DNA of 11,226 nucleotides from an uncultured Oribacterium sp. (GTDB lineage Bacteria; Bacillota; Clostridia; Lachnospirales; Lachnospiraceae), in contig CAAGKO010000016.1 in assembly GCA_900770445.1 (NCBI GenBank), forward strand, positions 1 through 11,226. Reading direction: 5' to 3'. Numbering within the stretch: the first letter of the stretch is position 1; the number at the start of each line of letters is the position of its first letter. A program made the translations under genes and the position numbers. This document shows, in pieces, positions 1 to 6,115 of the stretch. Below the pieces are notes generated by a model. It ran no database searches. It worked only from the letters and a program-made list of their open reading frames with translations, and was not told the origin of the DNA.

Positions 1-134
1 CCTGCGTACGTGCGTACACGCTCCGCAGGGATTCCAAAGGGGCTATGCCCCTTGGCACACAGACTTTGGAACAAAGTCTAGTGTGTTACACCTTGCCAGA
101 GGTGTACACGCTCTCCCGGTACGCACGTACGCAG
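1..134. repeat. Multi-hairpin palindromic element enclosed by a 16-bp inverted repeat
   Basis: Bases 2-17 (CTGCGTACGTGCGTAC) are the exact reverse complement of 119-134. Between these arms lie three hairpins: 34-43 with 47-55 (CCAAAGGGGC/GCCCCTTGG, one bulged A); 56-68 with 72-85 (13 bp, loop GAA, one bulged A at 80); and 87-93 with 100-106 (TACACCT/AGGTGTA). A competing pairing of 32-39 with 64-71 (TTCCAAAG/CTTTGGAA) would exclude the first two. A 10-base direct repeat, GTACACGCTC, occurs at 14-23 and 104-113. The folded shape would be a closed stem with three side arms. No credible gene overlaps it; the open frames here are low-complexity readings of the repeats. It could be a dispersed intergenic repeat, a structured RNA or a recombination substrate. 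The left side may continue outside the window. Confidence 0.6.
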
Positions 135-170
135 CGATTACCCCCAAACGCGCCATATAGGGGGGACGAC

Positions 171-193
171 CAAGTTCGCACAAAGCGAACTTG
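171..193. other. Perfect 9-bp hairpin beside the palindromic element
   Basis: CAAGTTCGC (171-179) pairs exactly with GCGAACTTG (185-193) around a 5-base loop. A C5 run at 141-145 can pair with the G run at 160-165 just to its left. With the element at 1-134 this makes nearly all of 1-193 self-complementary. Function unknown. Confidence 0.6.
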
Positions 194-200
194 ATCCCGC

Positions 201-245
201 AAAACAAAAGGCAGGATACCACTATCATAGCGATACCCTGCCTTT
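201..245 (-). terminator. Second rho-independent terminator downstream of the tRNA
   Basis: In the minus-strand RNA a 14-bp stem forms between bases 245-232 and 220-207, core AAAGGCAGG/CCTGCCTTT, followed by TTTTGTTTT. Two positions (216/236 and 219/233) are G-U pairs on the minus strand but A-C mismatches on the plus strand, which points to minus-strand use. It may back up the terminator at 291-340. The 45 bases between the two terminators (246-290) hold no recognisable gene. Confidence 0.7.
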
Positions 246-290
246 GCTCGTTTACCGTTCCGAGTAGTCCTTCCGCAGAACCTCCGATAA

Positions 291-340
291 ACAAAAAACG
301 TACCCGAACCCTTTTTCGTAAAGAATCGGGTTCGAGTACG
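291..340 (-). terminator. Rho-independent terminator of the tRNA gene
   Basis: On the minus strand CGTACtCGAACCC (340-328) pairs with GGGTTCGgGTACG (311-299), and is followed at once by six T (298-293). It begins 8 bases beyond the CCA end of the tRNA, so it most likely ends the tRNA transcript. Confidence 0.85.
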
Positions 341-347
341 AACTGTA

Positions 348-423
348 TGGTGGAGAGTACAGGACTCGAACCTGCGACCCCTTGCGTGTGATGCAAATGC
401 TCTACCAGCTGAGCTAACCCTCC
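348..423 (-). tRNA. tRNA-Val, anticodon CAC
   Basis: The minus strand gives a full 76-nt cloverleaf. The acceptor stem is GGAGGGT/ACTCTCC with one G-U pair. The D arm is GCTC-AGCTGGTA-GAGC. The anticodon stem is TTTGC/GCAAG with a seven-base loop ATCACAC, giving anticodon CAC, which reads the valine codon GUG. The T arm is GCAGG-TTCGAGT-CCTGT and the CCA end is encoded. It has its own promoter (435-462) and terminator (291-340), so it is probably a single-gene unit. Its 3' end faces the palindromic region at 1-193. tRNA 3' ends are common integration sites, but no integrase or duplicated tRNA end is visible. Confidence 0.97.
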
Positions 424-434
424 GAACAAACATG

Positions 435-462
435 ATTTTAGCACGCTGAAATCAAAAAACAA
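435..462 (-). promoter_or_regulatory. Promoter of tRNA-Val
   Basis: On the minus strand, -35 TTGTTT (462-457), a 16-bp spacer and -10 TAAAAT (440-435). A TG one base before the -10 makes it an extended -10. Transcription would start near 428, five bases before the tRNA, as expected for a tRNA promoter. Confidence 0.7.
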
Positions 463-491
463 GCAGTTCCGTGGTCGATTGCTGGTTTTTT
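454..491. terminator. A/T-flanked hairpin between divergent tRNA and ABC-F genes
   Basis: AAAAAACAAGCA (454-465) pairs with TGCTGGTTTTTT (480-491) with a single A-G mismatch. It has the shape of a bidirectional terminator: on the plus strand it ends in seven T. It overlaps the -35 of the tRNA promoter and lies upstream of the ABC-F -10, so it may insulate the two units by stopping plus-strand readthrough from the left. Confidence 0.45.
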
Positions 492-505
492 TATGCGCGA
501 TACGG

Positions 506-511
506 TATAAT
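506..511 (+). promoter_or_regulatory. Candidate -10 box for the ABC-F gene
   Basis: A perfect TATAAT lies nine bases before the ATG at 521. No good -35 is found at 16-18 bp; the nearest match, TTGCTG at 479-484, is 21 bp away. If this -10 is used, the mRNA would begin within a few bases of the start codon and be essentially leaderless. Confidence 0.45.
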
Positions 512-520
512 ACCTTCACT

Positions 521-2350
521 ATGATTTTAAATATTGCAAACCTTAATAAAACATACGTAGGAAAACAGATTTTAAAGGGCGTCACCTTTCATATCGAGGA
601 CAAGGAAAAAGCGGCGATTGTCGGTATCAATGGATCCGGCAAAACGACGCTTATTAAGTGTATTCTGGGCGAGGAGGAGCCGGATGATTCCGAGTGCGTT
701 ATCGCGCTTGCGAAGGGAAAGAAGATCGGTTATCTCGCGCAGCAGCACGCCGATATGCCGGGTGCAGAAGAGGATATCCCGACGGATCTCACGGATGCGA
801 AGGCCCTCGCGATGAAGCAGGAGATCGACGCCTTCGGTGATGATTTCGATACCCTGTCCGGCGGTCAGAAGACCCGGAAGCGCCTCGAGGAGATCCTCCT
901 CACGAAGCCGGACCTGCTCATCCTCGATGAGCCGACGAACCACCTCGATATCGAGTCGATTCAGTGGCTCGAGAAGGTGCTGAAGCGCTACGACGGTGCG
1001 GTTCTGCTCGTCTCCCATGACCGGTACTTCCTCGATCATGTCGTGACGAAGATCATCGACCTCGATAACGGAAGAGCCCGCATGTACCGCGGCAACTACT
1101 CGGAGTATGCCGAGAAGAAAAAACAGATCCGGGATGCCGAGCTGAAGGCCTACTATAATCAGCAGGCGGACATCGCGCATCAGCAGGCGGTCATCGATAA
1201 GCTGAAGCAGTTTAACCGCGAGAAATCTATCAAGCGTGCGGAGTCCCGTGAGAAGGCCCTTGCAAAGGTGGAGCTGCTCGATAAGCCGGAGGAGCTCGAT
1301 AATGAGATGCGTTTAGCATTGACCCCGCATCTTCAGTCCGGAAACGATGTGCTGTCCGTGAAGGAGCTCAGTAAGTCCTTCGGCGAGAAGACACTGTTCT
1401 CGAACATTTCCTTCGAAATCAAGCGGGGTGAGCATGTCGCCGTCATCGGTGCGAACGGTACCGGTAAAACGACGCTCCTGAAAATCCTGAACGAGCAGGA
1501 GCCGGCGACGACCGGCAGCTTCCGGCTCGGCACGAATGTCGAGATCGGTTACTACGATCAGGAGCATGCTGTGCTTCATATGGAGAAGACCATCTTCGAT
1601 GAGATCCAGGACGACTATCCGTACCTGAACGATACGAAGGTGCGGAACGTTCTGGCGGCCTTCCTCTTCCGTGGAGACGACGTATATAAGCGGATCGGCG
1701 ATCTCTCCGGCGGCGAGCAGGGCCGTGTATCCCTCGCGAAACTGATGCTCAGTAACGCGAACTTCCTCATCCTCGATGAGCCGACGAACCACCTGGACAT
1801 CCAGGGCCGTGAGGTACTGGAGGACGCGATCCGAAACTACGAGGGCACCGTGCTCTACGTGTCCCACGACCGTTACTTCATCAACAAGACCGCGACCCGT
1901 ATCCTCGAGCTCTTCGAGAACCGCTTCGATAATTACATCGGCGACTACGATTACTACCTCGAGAAGAAGGAGGATGTCCGGAAGTACGGTGGCTCTGTAC
2001 TGGATGCGAGCGCGAACAGCCAGAAGCCACGTACCTCCGCGGTACCGAATCCTGAAATCAAGTCGGAGCAGAAGACCGACTGGGAGTTGCAGAAGGAGTA
2101 TAAGAAGAATCTCCAGAAGTTGCAGCGCGATCTGAAGTCGACGGAAGAAGAGATTCAGAAGCTCGAGGCCCGCAACGAGGAGCTGGACGATGACTACATG
2201 AACCCAGACATCGCCGCCGACGTCGGACGCCTCATGGAGCTCCATAAGGAGCATGAGAAAAACGATGCCCGCCTCGGAGATCTCTACGAAAGCTGGGAGA
2301 CCATCTCAGAGCAGCTGGAGGAACTAAAGCTTCAGGAGCCAGGAAACTGA
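521..2350 (+). CDS. ABC-F family ATPase (YdiF-like), shortened first ATPase domain
   Basis: A 609-aa soluble protein with two ABC ATPase domains and no membrane segments, which places it in the ABC-F family of ribosome-associated translation factors and antibiotic-protection proteins. Domain 1: Walker A GINGSGKTT (35-43), Q-loop Gln74, signature LSGGQ (112-116), Walker B LLILDE (132-137), switch His166. A charged inter-domain linker follows (about 190-262). Domain 2: Walker A GANGTGKTT (310-318), Q-loop Gln347, signature LSGGE (395-399), Walker B FLILDE (415-420), switch His449. Residues 515-605 form a charged C-terminal coiled coil. Both catalytic sets look intact. In domain 1 only 38 residues separate Q-loop and signature, fewer than the 48 of domain 2, where relatives usually carry an extra helical arm. 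The ATG at 521 fits the family N-terminus; a TTG at 479 would add 14 unrelated residues. No Shine-Dalgarno is visible. Housekeeping or resistance roles cannot be separated from sequence. Confidence 0.93.
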   Translation: MILNIANLNKTYVGKQILKGVTFHIEDKEKAAIVGINGSGKTTLIKCILGEEEPDDSECVIALAKGKKIGYLAQQHADMPGAEEDIPTDLTDAKALAMKQEIDAFGDDFDTLSGGQKTRKRLEEILLTKPDLLILDEPTNHLDIESIQWLEKVLKRYDGAVLLVSHDRYFLDHVVTKIIDLDNGRARMYRGNYSEYAEKKKQIRDAELKAYYNQQADIAHQQAVIDKLKQFNREKSIKRAESREKALAKVELLDKPEELDNEMRLALTPHLQSGNDVLSVKELSKSFGEKTLFSNISFEIKRGEHVAVIGANGTGKTTLLKILNEQEPATTGSFRLGTNVEIGYYDQEHAVLHMEKTIFDEIQDDYPYLNDTKVRNVLAAFLFRGDDVYKRIGDLSGGEQGRVSLAKLMLSNANFLILDEPTNHLDIQGREVLEDAIRNYEGTVLYVSHDRYFINKTATRILELFENRFDNYIGDYDYYLEKKEDVRKYGGSVLDASANSQKPRTSAVPNPEIKSEQKTDWELQKEYKKNLQKLQRDLKSTEEEIQKLEARNEELDDDYMNPDIAADVGRLMELHKEHEKNDARLGDLYESWETISEQLEELKLQEPGN

Positions 2351-2364
2351 ATAATTATTTAAGG

Positions 2365-2392
2365 AGACGATGACAGAGGTCATCGTCTTTTT
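2365..2392 (+). terminator. Terminator of the ABC-F gene
   Basis: AGACGATGAC (2365-2374) pairs perfectly with GTCATCGTCT (2379-2388) around the loop AGAG, followed by a T run to 2392. It starts 15 bases after the ABC-F stop. A second hairpin (2395-2402 with 2407-2414, TGTGCGCC/GGCGCACA) follows but has no T run. Confidence 0.9.
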
Positions 2393-2417
2393 GCTGTGCG
2401 CCGCCAGGCGCACAACG

Positions 2418-2449
2418 AAAAAAGCAGCCGCAAATGCGACTGCTTTTTT
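2418..2449 (-). terminator. Terminator of the permease operon
   Basis: AAAAAAGCAGcCGCA (2418-2432) pairs with TGCGaCTGCTTTTTT (2435-2449). The single odd position (2428/2439) is a G-U pair in the minus-strand RNA but a C-A mismatch on the plus strand, supporting use by the leftward permease gene that stops at 2490. The A/T-flanked shape also allows plus-strand backup termination. Confidence 0.85.
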
Positions 2450-2489
2450 ATCGGGGGGATATGGAAATAAAATAGAGAAGCTATCAGCT

Positions 2490-3776
2490 TTAACCCAGCG
2501 GGTAGAAGAGGGTAGCGGATACGGCGCAGGAAAGGATCGCCAGAATCATGTACGGAAGAGTGAACTTCAGTACCTTCGCCGGATTGTATTCACCGGCTGC
2601 GAATGCGACAGCACACTCACCGGATCCGGATGGGAAGCCGACCGCGAAGTAGTTTGCAGTACCGATGATGAGCACGAGACCTCTCGGATCCCAGCCGGCT
2701 GCCAGTGCGACAGAAGCGGCGATCGGAATCAGTACGGACTGTGTACCCATGTTCGAGATGAAGGTCGTCATGATAACGGTGGCTGCAGAGAAGATCAGCA
2801 TAACCTTAAACTGGCTCGGATTCTGACCGATGATGTTCAGGATGAACTGACCGATGACTTCACCGGCACCGGAAGATCCGATGGCGTCTGCGACGATCAG
2901 TACGCCGGCGAGCATCCAGATCATATCCTGGGTCATATCCTTCGATGCGTCCTTCGCATCGATACAGCCGGTGAAAATCAGGATGATGACACCGGCTGCC
3001 GGTGCGAGGTACATCCAGTTCTTCGTAATCTGATTAAAGATGAGGCAGAGCATAACGACTGTAAATACGATGTATACGATCATCTGCTTTGACTGAGGAA
3101 GTTTCTCAACAACCGCCCCCTTCTTCAGCTTCGTCGTATCAACCTCCTGATCCTTCGGCATCAGCTTCCATGCGAACAGGCAGTACGTTGTCAGAACAAT
3201 GATCGGAATGATGGCAAATTTCAGTGGATCCAGAAGGCTGATCATGTACTGAGGATTTCCCTCACCGACGATTCCCTCGTAGAAACCGTTGAGGGTTGCG
3301 AATGTGGTTGCACCGAGGCCGATCGGAAGGCGGAACTTCCAGGCAACCATGACACCGAGAAGCGGAAGCAGCAGACGATTTGCGGTGATTTCACCAGATT
3401 TATTCAGCGTGGTCAGAAAAACTACCAGAATAGCGAGTGCAGCAGTAGATGGTACAAACTGAGAGAAAAGAGCCGCAACCGCATAAAATGCGATGATCAG
3501 CATCATACCGCTCTTGCCCTGCACCATATTAAGTGTACCGGAAATCTTATCGACGAGGGCAGTCTTTGTAAGTACAGAAGAGAGCGCAAGAATTGGCGCG
3601 ATCAGAACGACGGTTTTGTTACCGAAGCCGATGAAGGCAGATTTCAGATCGACGACACCGGTCGCGGCGAGAATCAGGCAGCAGGTCATGGCGGTCACGC
3701 CAAATGGCACCTTGTGCCAGATGAACATGATCATCATAAACAGTGTCACGAGAAGAACGATGGTTAAGTGTGACAT
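2490..3776 (-). CDS. SLC13/DASS-type anion permease
   Basis: A 428-aa, strongly hydrophobic protein with about 10-12 predicted membrane segments and no signal peptide. The two-fold layout and motifs fit the ion transporter superfamily (SLC13/DASS, CitMHS-like), which moves di- and tricarboxylates or sulfate across the cytoplasmic membrane, usually with Na+ or H+. Relevant segments are SQFVPSTAAL (105-114) and FISNMGTQSVLIP (339-351), at the positions of the paired Ser-Asn-Thr signatures of the family, and FPSGSGE (381-387) in the second half. A charged cytoplasmic loop at about 208-230 divides the halves. The ATG at 3776 is preceded by AAAGGA at a rather long 12-base spacing. It lies 99 bp downstream of the hydrolase gene on the same strand with a terminator only after it, so the two are probably co-transcribed. 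The substrate is unknown; it could import the hydrolase's substrate or export its product. Confidence 0.85.
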   Translation of the reverse strand: MSHLTIVLLVTLFMMIMFIWHKVPFGVTAMTCCLILAATGVVDLKSAFIGFGNKTVVLIAPILALSSVLTKTALVDKISGTLNMVQGKSGMMLIIAFYAVAALFSQFVPSTAALAILVVFLTTLNKSGEITANRLLLPLLGVMVAWKFRLPIGLGATTFATLNGFYEGIVGEGNPQYMISLLDPLKFAIIPIIVLTTYCLFAWKLMPKDQEVDTTKLKKGAVVEKLPQSKQMIVYIVFTVVMLCLIFNQITKNWMYLAPAAGVIILIFTGCIDAKDASKDMTQDMIWMLAGVLIVADAIGSSGAGEVIGQFILNIIGQNPSQFKVMLIFSAATVIMTTFISNMGTQSVLIPIAASVALAAGWDPRGLVLIIGTANYFAVGFPSGSGECAVAFAAGEYNPAKVLKFTLPYMILAILSCAVSATLFYPLG

Positions 3777-3815
3777 AATACGATTTTATCCTTTCAACAA
3801 AAAGTGGAGTCATAA

Positions 3816-3856
3816 CACGAAACGGAGGAAAGCAGGATGCGAACGCCCATTTCGTG
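3816..3856 (-). other. Stem-loop between hydrolase and permease genes
   Basis: CACGAAA (3816-3822) and TTTCGTG (3850-3856) pair perfectly around a 27-base loop that contains a small GCG-TT-CGC hairpin. No T run follows directly on the minus strand, so it is more likely an mRNA processing or stability element than a terminator. Confidence 0.35.
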
Positions 3857-3875
3857 CGGTTTTTCGAATAGTTGA

Positions 3876-4712
3876 TTACTTCATCAGTACACGAACCTGG
3901 CGGACACGCTCATGAACGAAATCAGCCCAGACGGTCGGGTCATAGTAGCAGTTGTTCTCGTTCGTATACTGGCCGGCCCGATCGGTGATCTCGATCTGAT
4001 TCGGGTGGCTCGGAAGGGCAATGTCTACATGCATGGCGCACAGCTTTTCCTCGTCAGCGAGGAAGCGATCGCGCAGTGCCGGAGTCAGCTTCTTACTGAT
4101 CTTGTAGTAGTCATCGTTCATGGTGTTGGCACCGACGCCACCGTGCATACCGAGAGTGTAGGTTTTTCCATCTACCGGATTTGTTTCCTCCCAGAAGAAA
4201 CTGGTGCATCCGATGGTGTGACCCGGTGTAAGCATCGTCCGAATCGAAATGTCACCGAGTGTTACCGGCGTATTCTCATCGTAGAACGTATCAACGACGA
4301 AATCGATCGGGTGAGAATCCTTATCGAGGATCAGAGTCTCTTCCGGAACCTCCTGGTAGAAGTCCCAGTCCTCCTTCGACATGTACATCTCGGCACCGGT
4401 CAGCTCCTTCATGATCTGCGCAGCACCACAGTGATCGAAGTGGGCATGGCTGAGCAGGATCTTCTTGATGTCAGATGGCTTGTGGCCGGTTTTGTAGATG
4501 CTGTCGACGAGCTGATAAGCGCTCTCTGGGATCGCGGTATCGATCAGGATGCAGCCTTCGCTCGTTTCGATGAGCCAGCAGCCGACCCAGGTCTGACCTG
4601 CGACATACCAGGTTCTCGGTGATACCTGGAAAGGCTCGATGGCTGCGGTCCATGGGCGATATGCGAGCGTTGCAACCGGATCTGCCATCGGCTTCGTACA
4701 CTTAAATGACAT
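3876..4712 (-). CDS. Metallo-beta-lactamase-fold hydrolase, subclass B3-like
   Basis: A 278-aa protein with the complete dinuclear zinc site of the metallo-beta-lactamase fold: HAHFDH (His89, His91, Asp93, His94), PGHTIGCTSF (His165) and LPSHPN (His236). This spacing, with an Asp-His pair plus a C-terminal His in place of the B1 cysteine, resembles subclass B3 beta-lactamases (their H116, H118, D120, H121, H196, H263). The GHT-x-G-x-TS-F/W motif also fits B3. Unlike B3 resistance enzymes it has no signal peptide, so it should act in the cytoplasm and probably hydrolyses a small metabolite (lactone, ester, amide or thioester). The ATG at 4712 is preceded by AAAGGGG at seven bases. It is first in an operon with the SLC13 permease and divergent from a LysR regulator, suggesting a catabolic step induced by the transported compound. 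Substrate unknown; activity on a beta-lactam cannot be excluded from sequence. Confidence 0.88.
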   Translation of the reverse strand: MSFKCTKPMADPVATLAYRPWTAAIEPFQVSPRTWYVAGQTWVGCWLIETSEGCILIDTAIPESAYQLVDSIYKTGHKPSDIKKILLSHAHFDHCGAAQIMKELTGAEMYMSKEDWDFYQEVPEETLILDKDSHPIDFVVDTFYDENTPVTLGDISIRTMLTPGHTIGCTSFFWEETNPVDGKTYTLGMHGGVGANTMNDDYYKISKKLTPALRDRFLADEEKLCAMHVDIALPSHPNQIEITDRAGQYTNENNCYYDPTVWADFVHERVRQVRVLMK

Positions 4713-4759
4713 ATGTTTTCCCCTTTCGTGTTCGGTCAGAAGGCACTGCTCGGTAAGCT

Positions 4760-4788
4760 TTGACGCGTATCGCTACGCTCTGTTTATT
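4760..4788 (+). promoter_or_regulatory. Weak candidate promoter for the plus-strand LysR gene
   Basis: TTGACG (4760-4765), 17-bp spacer, TTTATT (4783-4788). It would give a leader of about 285 nt and lie inside the region transcribed for the divergent hydrolase. An alternative -10, TATAGT (4895-4900), has no good -35. Neither is convincing. Confidence 0.25.
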
Positions 4789-4804
4789 CTGACATGTTTT
4801 GTAG

Positions 4805-4828
4805 CTCTGGATTTCAGAAAATCGAGAG
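4805..4828. other. 10-bp dyad in the hydrolase leader
   Basis: CTCTGGATTT (4805-4814) and AAATCGAGAG (4819-4828) pair with one mismatch around the loop CAGA. It lies 30-50 bases into the predicted minus-strand hydrolase transcript, with no T run after it. Next to it AACAG (4835-4839) and CTGTT (4853-4857) form a second dyad over the predicted start site. They could be an RNA hairpin and an operator respectively. Confidence 0.35.
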
Positions 4829-4863
4829 ATGCGAAACAGTTATGTGATATATCTGTTAAAATT

Positions 4864-4892
4864 ATCATAAAATGCATGTACTCTTAATTCAA
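4864..4892 (-). promoter_or_regulatory. Promoter of the hydrolase-permease operon
   Basis: On the minus strand, -35 TTGAAT (4892-4887), exactly 17 bp, then -10 TATGAT (4869-4864). The start site would be near 4857, giving a leader of about 145 nt before the hydrolase ATG. The LysR-type palindrome at 4915-4929 lies just upstream. Confidence 0.65.
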
Positions 4893-4914
4893 CTTATAGT
4901 AAATTAGATTTAAA

Positions 4915-4929
4915 CTTAATCGGATTAAG
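4915..4929. promoter_or_regulatory. Perfect palindrome with LysR T-N11-A spacing
   Basis: CTTAATCGGATTAAG is a perfect dyad: seven bases each side of a central G. T4916 and A4928 satisfy the T-N11-A rule of LysR-family sites. Its centre (4922) is 65 bp upstream of the predicted hydrolase start (4857), the textbook position of the LysR recognition site at an activated divergent promoter. The natural candidate to bind it is the regulator encoded at 5080-6027. Confidence 0.6.
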
Positions 4930-4980
4930 AAGTCGTCGTGCACTTGCCTTTATTCCGATGGTGTAAAGCCTGAGATTCGT

Positions 4981-5028
4981 GTGCGTGGCCTCGGAGCGCC
5001 GGCACAGTCTGGGAGCTCAGTCGCTGAG
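4981..5028 (+). other. Two GC-rich hairpins in the leader of the plus-strand LysR gene
   Basis: GTGC (4981-4984) can pair with GCAC (5002-5005), with GGC/GCC inside; then CTCAG (5016-5020) pairs with CTGAG (5024-5028) around TCG. No T run follows. The remaining 4713-5079 spacer holds the promoter and operator features listed separately and no gene. Confidence 0.3.
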
Positions 5029-5079
5029 TGCGTGTGGTTCGGAGAGAAGGACATATATCGTGGAAAGGAGTGTCGAGGT

Positions 5080-6027
5080 ATGGAACTAAAGCAGATCGAA
5101 AATATCCTGGCGATCGCAGGCGAGGGAAGCATTTCCCGGGCGGCAGAACGCCTGTTTCTCACGCAGTCGGCGCTGAATCAGCAGCTGCTGAAGCTGGAGA
5201 AGGAGATCGGAATGCAGCTGTTTGAGCGTCGGAAGCATAGCATGGTGCCGACGGAAGCCGGGCAGATCTATCTGGAGGGTGCCCGGCAGATCCTGCAGAT
5301 AAAAGAAAATACGTATAAAAAGCTGAATGATCTTCACCAGGAAGGCCATGGCACCATTTCCATCGCATATACACCGGAGCGTGGTGCGGATATGTTTTCA
5401 GAGGTGTTTCCAGTGTTCCATATGCTGTATCCGGAGATTCGCTTTCATACGAAGGAGCTGCGGAATAAACGTATGGAACAGGCGCTTGCAAACAAGGAGG
5501 TGGATCTCGCATGTACGACCTTCACGGAAGGGCAGCAGGACCCGCGTTTTTCCTATATCGCGAACGTGAAGGAGGAAATCGTGCTCGGGGTACCGGCCTC
5601 GCATCCGCTCGCATACCTCGCGGGGGAGAACAGTGCAGAGCGTCTTCCGGAGGTGGATTTAAATCTCTTCCGGGATGCACAGTTTCTGCTGGCTGCACCG
5701 GAAACGAAGAGCTCGGATATCGAGGCAGAGATTTTCCGTACGGCGGGTTTTCAGCCGAAGGTACTCTATACTTCTTCGGGAAGTAAAACCAGAATCCGTT
5801 CTGTAAAGGCGCAGCTTGCCTGTACCTTCTTTCCGGCCTTCTATGTGGATCCGGATGCACCGATCGTTTATTTCACTGTAAAGCCACATATTCACTGGCA
5901 GTCCTCGGTGGCGTATCGGAAGGGAAGCTATCTTTCCGTGCCGGAGCTTGTGCTGGTAGATCTGATCAGGAAGTACAACGCACGGGTAAGTAATTTCAAG
6001 AGTATATGCCAGGATAAAGAAAGCTAA
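5080..6027 (+). CDS. LysR-type transcriptional regulator 1
   Basis: A 315-aa LysR-family protein. Residues 1-60 form the winged helix-turn-helix, with the recognition region SISRAAERLFLTQSALNQQL (17-36); the usual TQPALS reads TQSALN. A linker helix (about 62-88) leads to the periplasmic-binding-like effector domain (about 90-295), starting GTISIAYTPERGADMF. The ATG at 5080 is chosen because AAAGGAG (5064-5070) stands nine bases before it and the protein then begins exactly as the family does; an in-frame GTG at 4981 would add an unrelated tail. It diverges from the hydrolase-permease operon across 367 bp containing a T-N11-A palindrome, the classical layout for a LysR protein that controls its neighbour. 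It shares the 'NILAIAGEGSISRAAE' type of N-terminus with regulators 2 and 3, suggesting related paralogues. The effector is unknown, probably the transported or hydrolysed compound. Confidence 0.93.
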   Translation: MELKQIENILAIAGEGSISRAAERLFLTQSALNQQLLKLEKEIGMQLFERRKHSMVPTEAGQIYLEGARQILQIKENTYKKLNDLHQEGHGTISIAYTPERGADMFSEVFPVFHMLYPEIRFHTKELRNKRMEQALANKEVDLACTTFTEGQQDPRFSYIANVKEEIVLGVPASHPLAYLAGENSAERLPEVDLNLFRDAQFLLAAPETKSSDIEAEIFRTAGFQPKVLYTSSGSKTRIRSVKAQLACTFFPAFYVDPDAPIVYFTVKPHIHWQSSVAYRKGSYLSVPELVLVDLIRKYNARVSNFKSICQDKES

Positions 6028-6059
6028 GTTTGAGTCGAAAAAAAAGATAATACGCGCAT

Positions 6060-6115
6060 GAAAAAGAAAAACCTGGAGCGTACCGAAATGGTGCGTGTCC
6101 AGGTTTTTCTTTTTC
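6060..6115. terminator. Bidirectional terminator between convergent LysR genes
   Basis: An uninterrupted 18-bp stem joins 6060-6077 and 6098-6115 (A5GA5CCTGGA type arms), with an inner CGTACC/GGTGCG stem and loop GAAAT. T-rich arms on both strands make it bidirectional. It serves LysR 1 (stop 6027) from the left, and overlaps the stop codon of LysR 2 (6114-6116) from the right. Confidence 0.9.

Noticed and set aside
1..200. CRISPR array
   Set aside because: The repeats are inverted and of differing sequence, not regularly spaced direct repeats, and no cas gene is present.
1..423. Genomic island attachment site at the tRNA-Val 3' end
   Set aside because: No duplicated tRNA 3' end, integrase or mobile gene is visible in the window, so it cannot be supported.
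43..585. 180-codon minus-strand open frame running through the tRNA
   Set aside because: It crosses the tRNA, two terminators and the palindromic element and extends into the ABC-F gene; it is not a plausible protein.
1313..2254. 313-codon minus-strand open frame antisense to the ABC-F gene
   Set aside because: It is a shadow frame produced by the codon bias of the real gene, whose ATPase motifs are intact.
2370..3092. 240-codon plus-strand open frame with AAGGAG before its ATG
   Set aside because: The start lies inside the ABC-F terminator hairpin and the frame runs antisense to the clearly membrane-type permease gene; its translation has no coherent domain.
3912..4622. 236-codon plus-strand open frame antisense to the hydrolase
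   Set aside because: The opposite strand carries all zinc-ligand motifs in one frame; this frame shows no family features.
4713..4857. Riboswitch in the hydrolase leader
   Set aside because: The leader is long and contains one hairpin, but it matches no aptamer core I recognise and has no terminator or sequestered ribosome site.
4981..5079. Upstream in-frame GTG start for LysR 1
   Set aside because: It adds 33 residues unlike any LysR N-terminus and lacks a ribosome site, while the ATG at 5080 has AAAGGAG at nine bases and begins at the normal helix-turn-helix.
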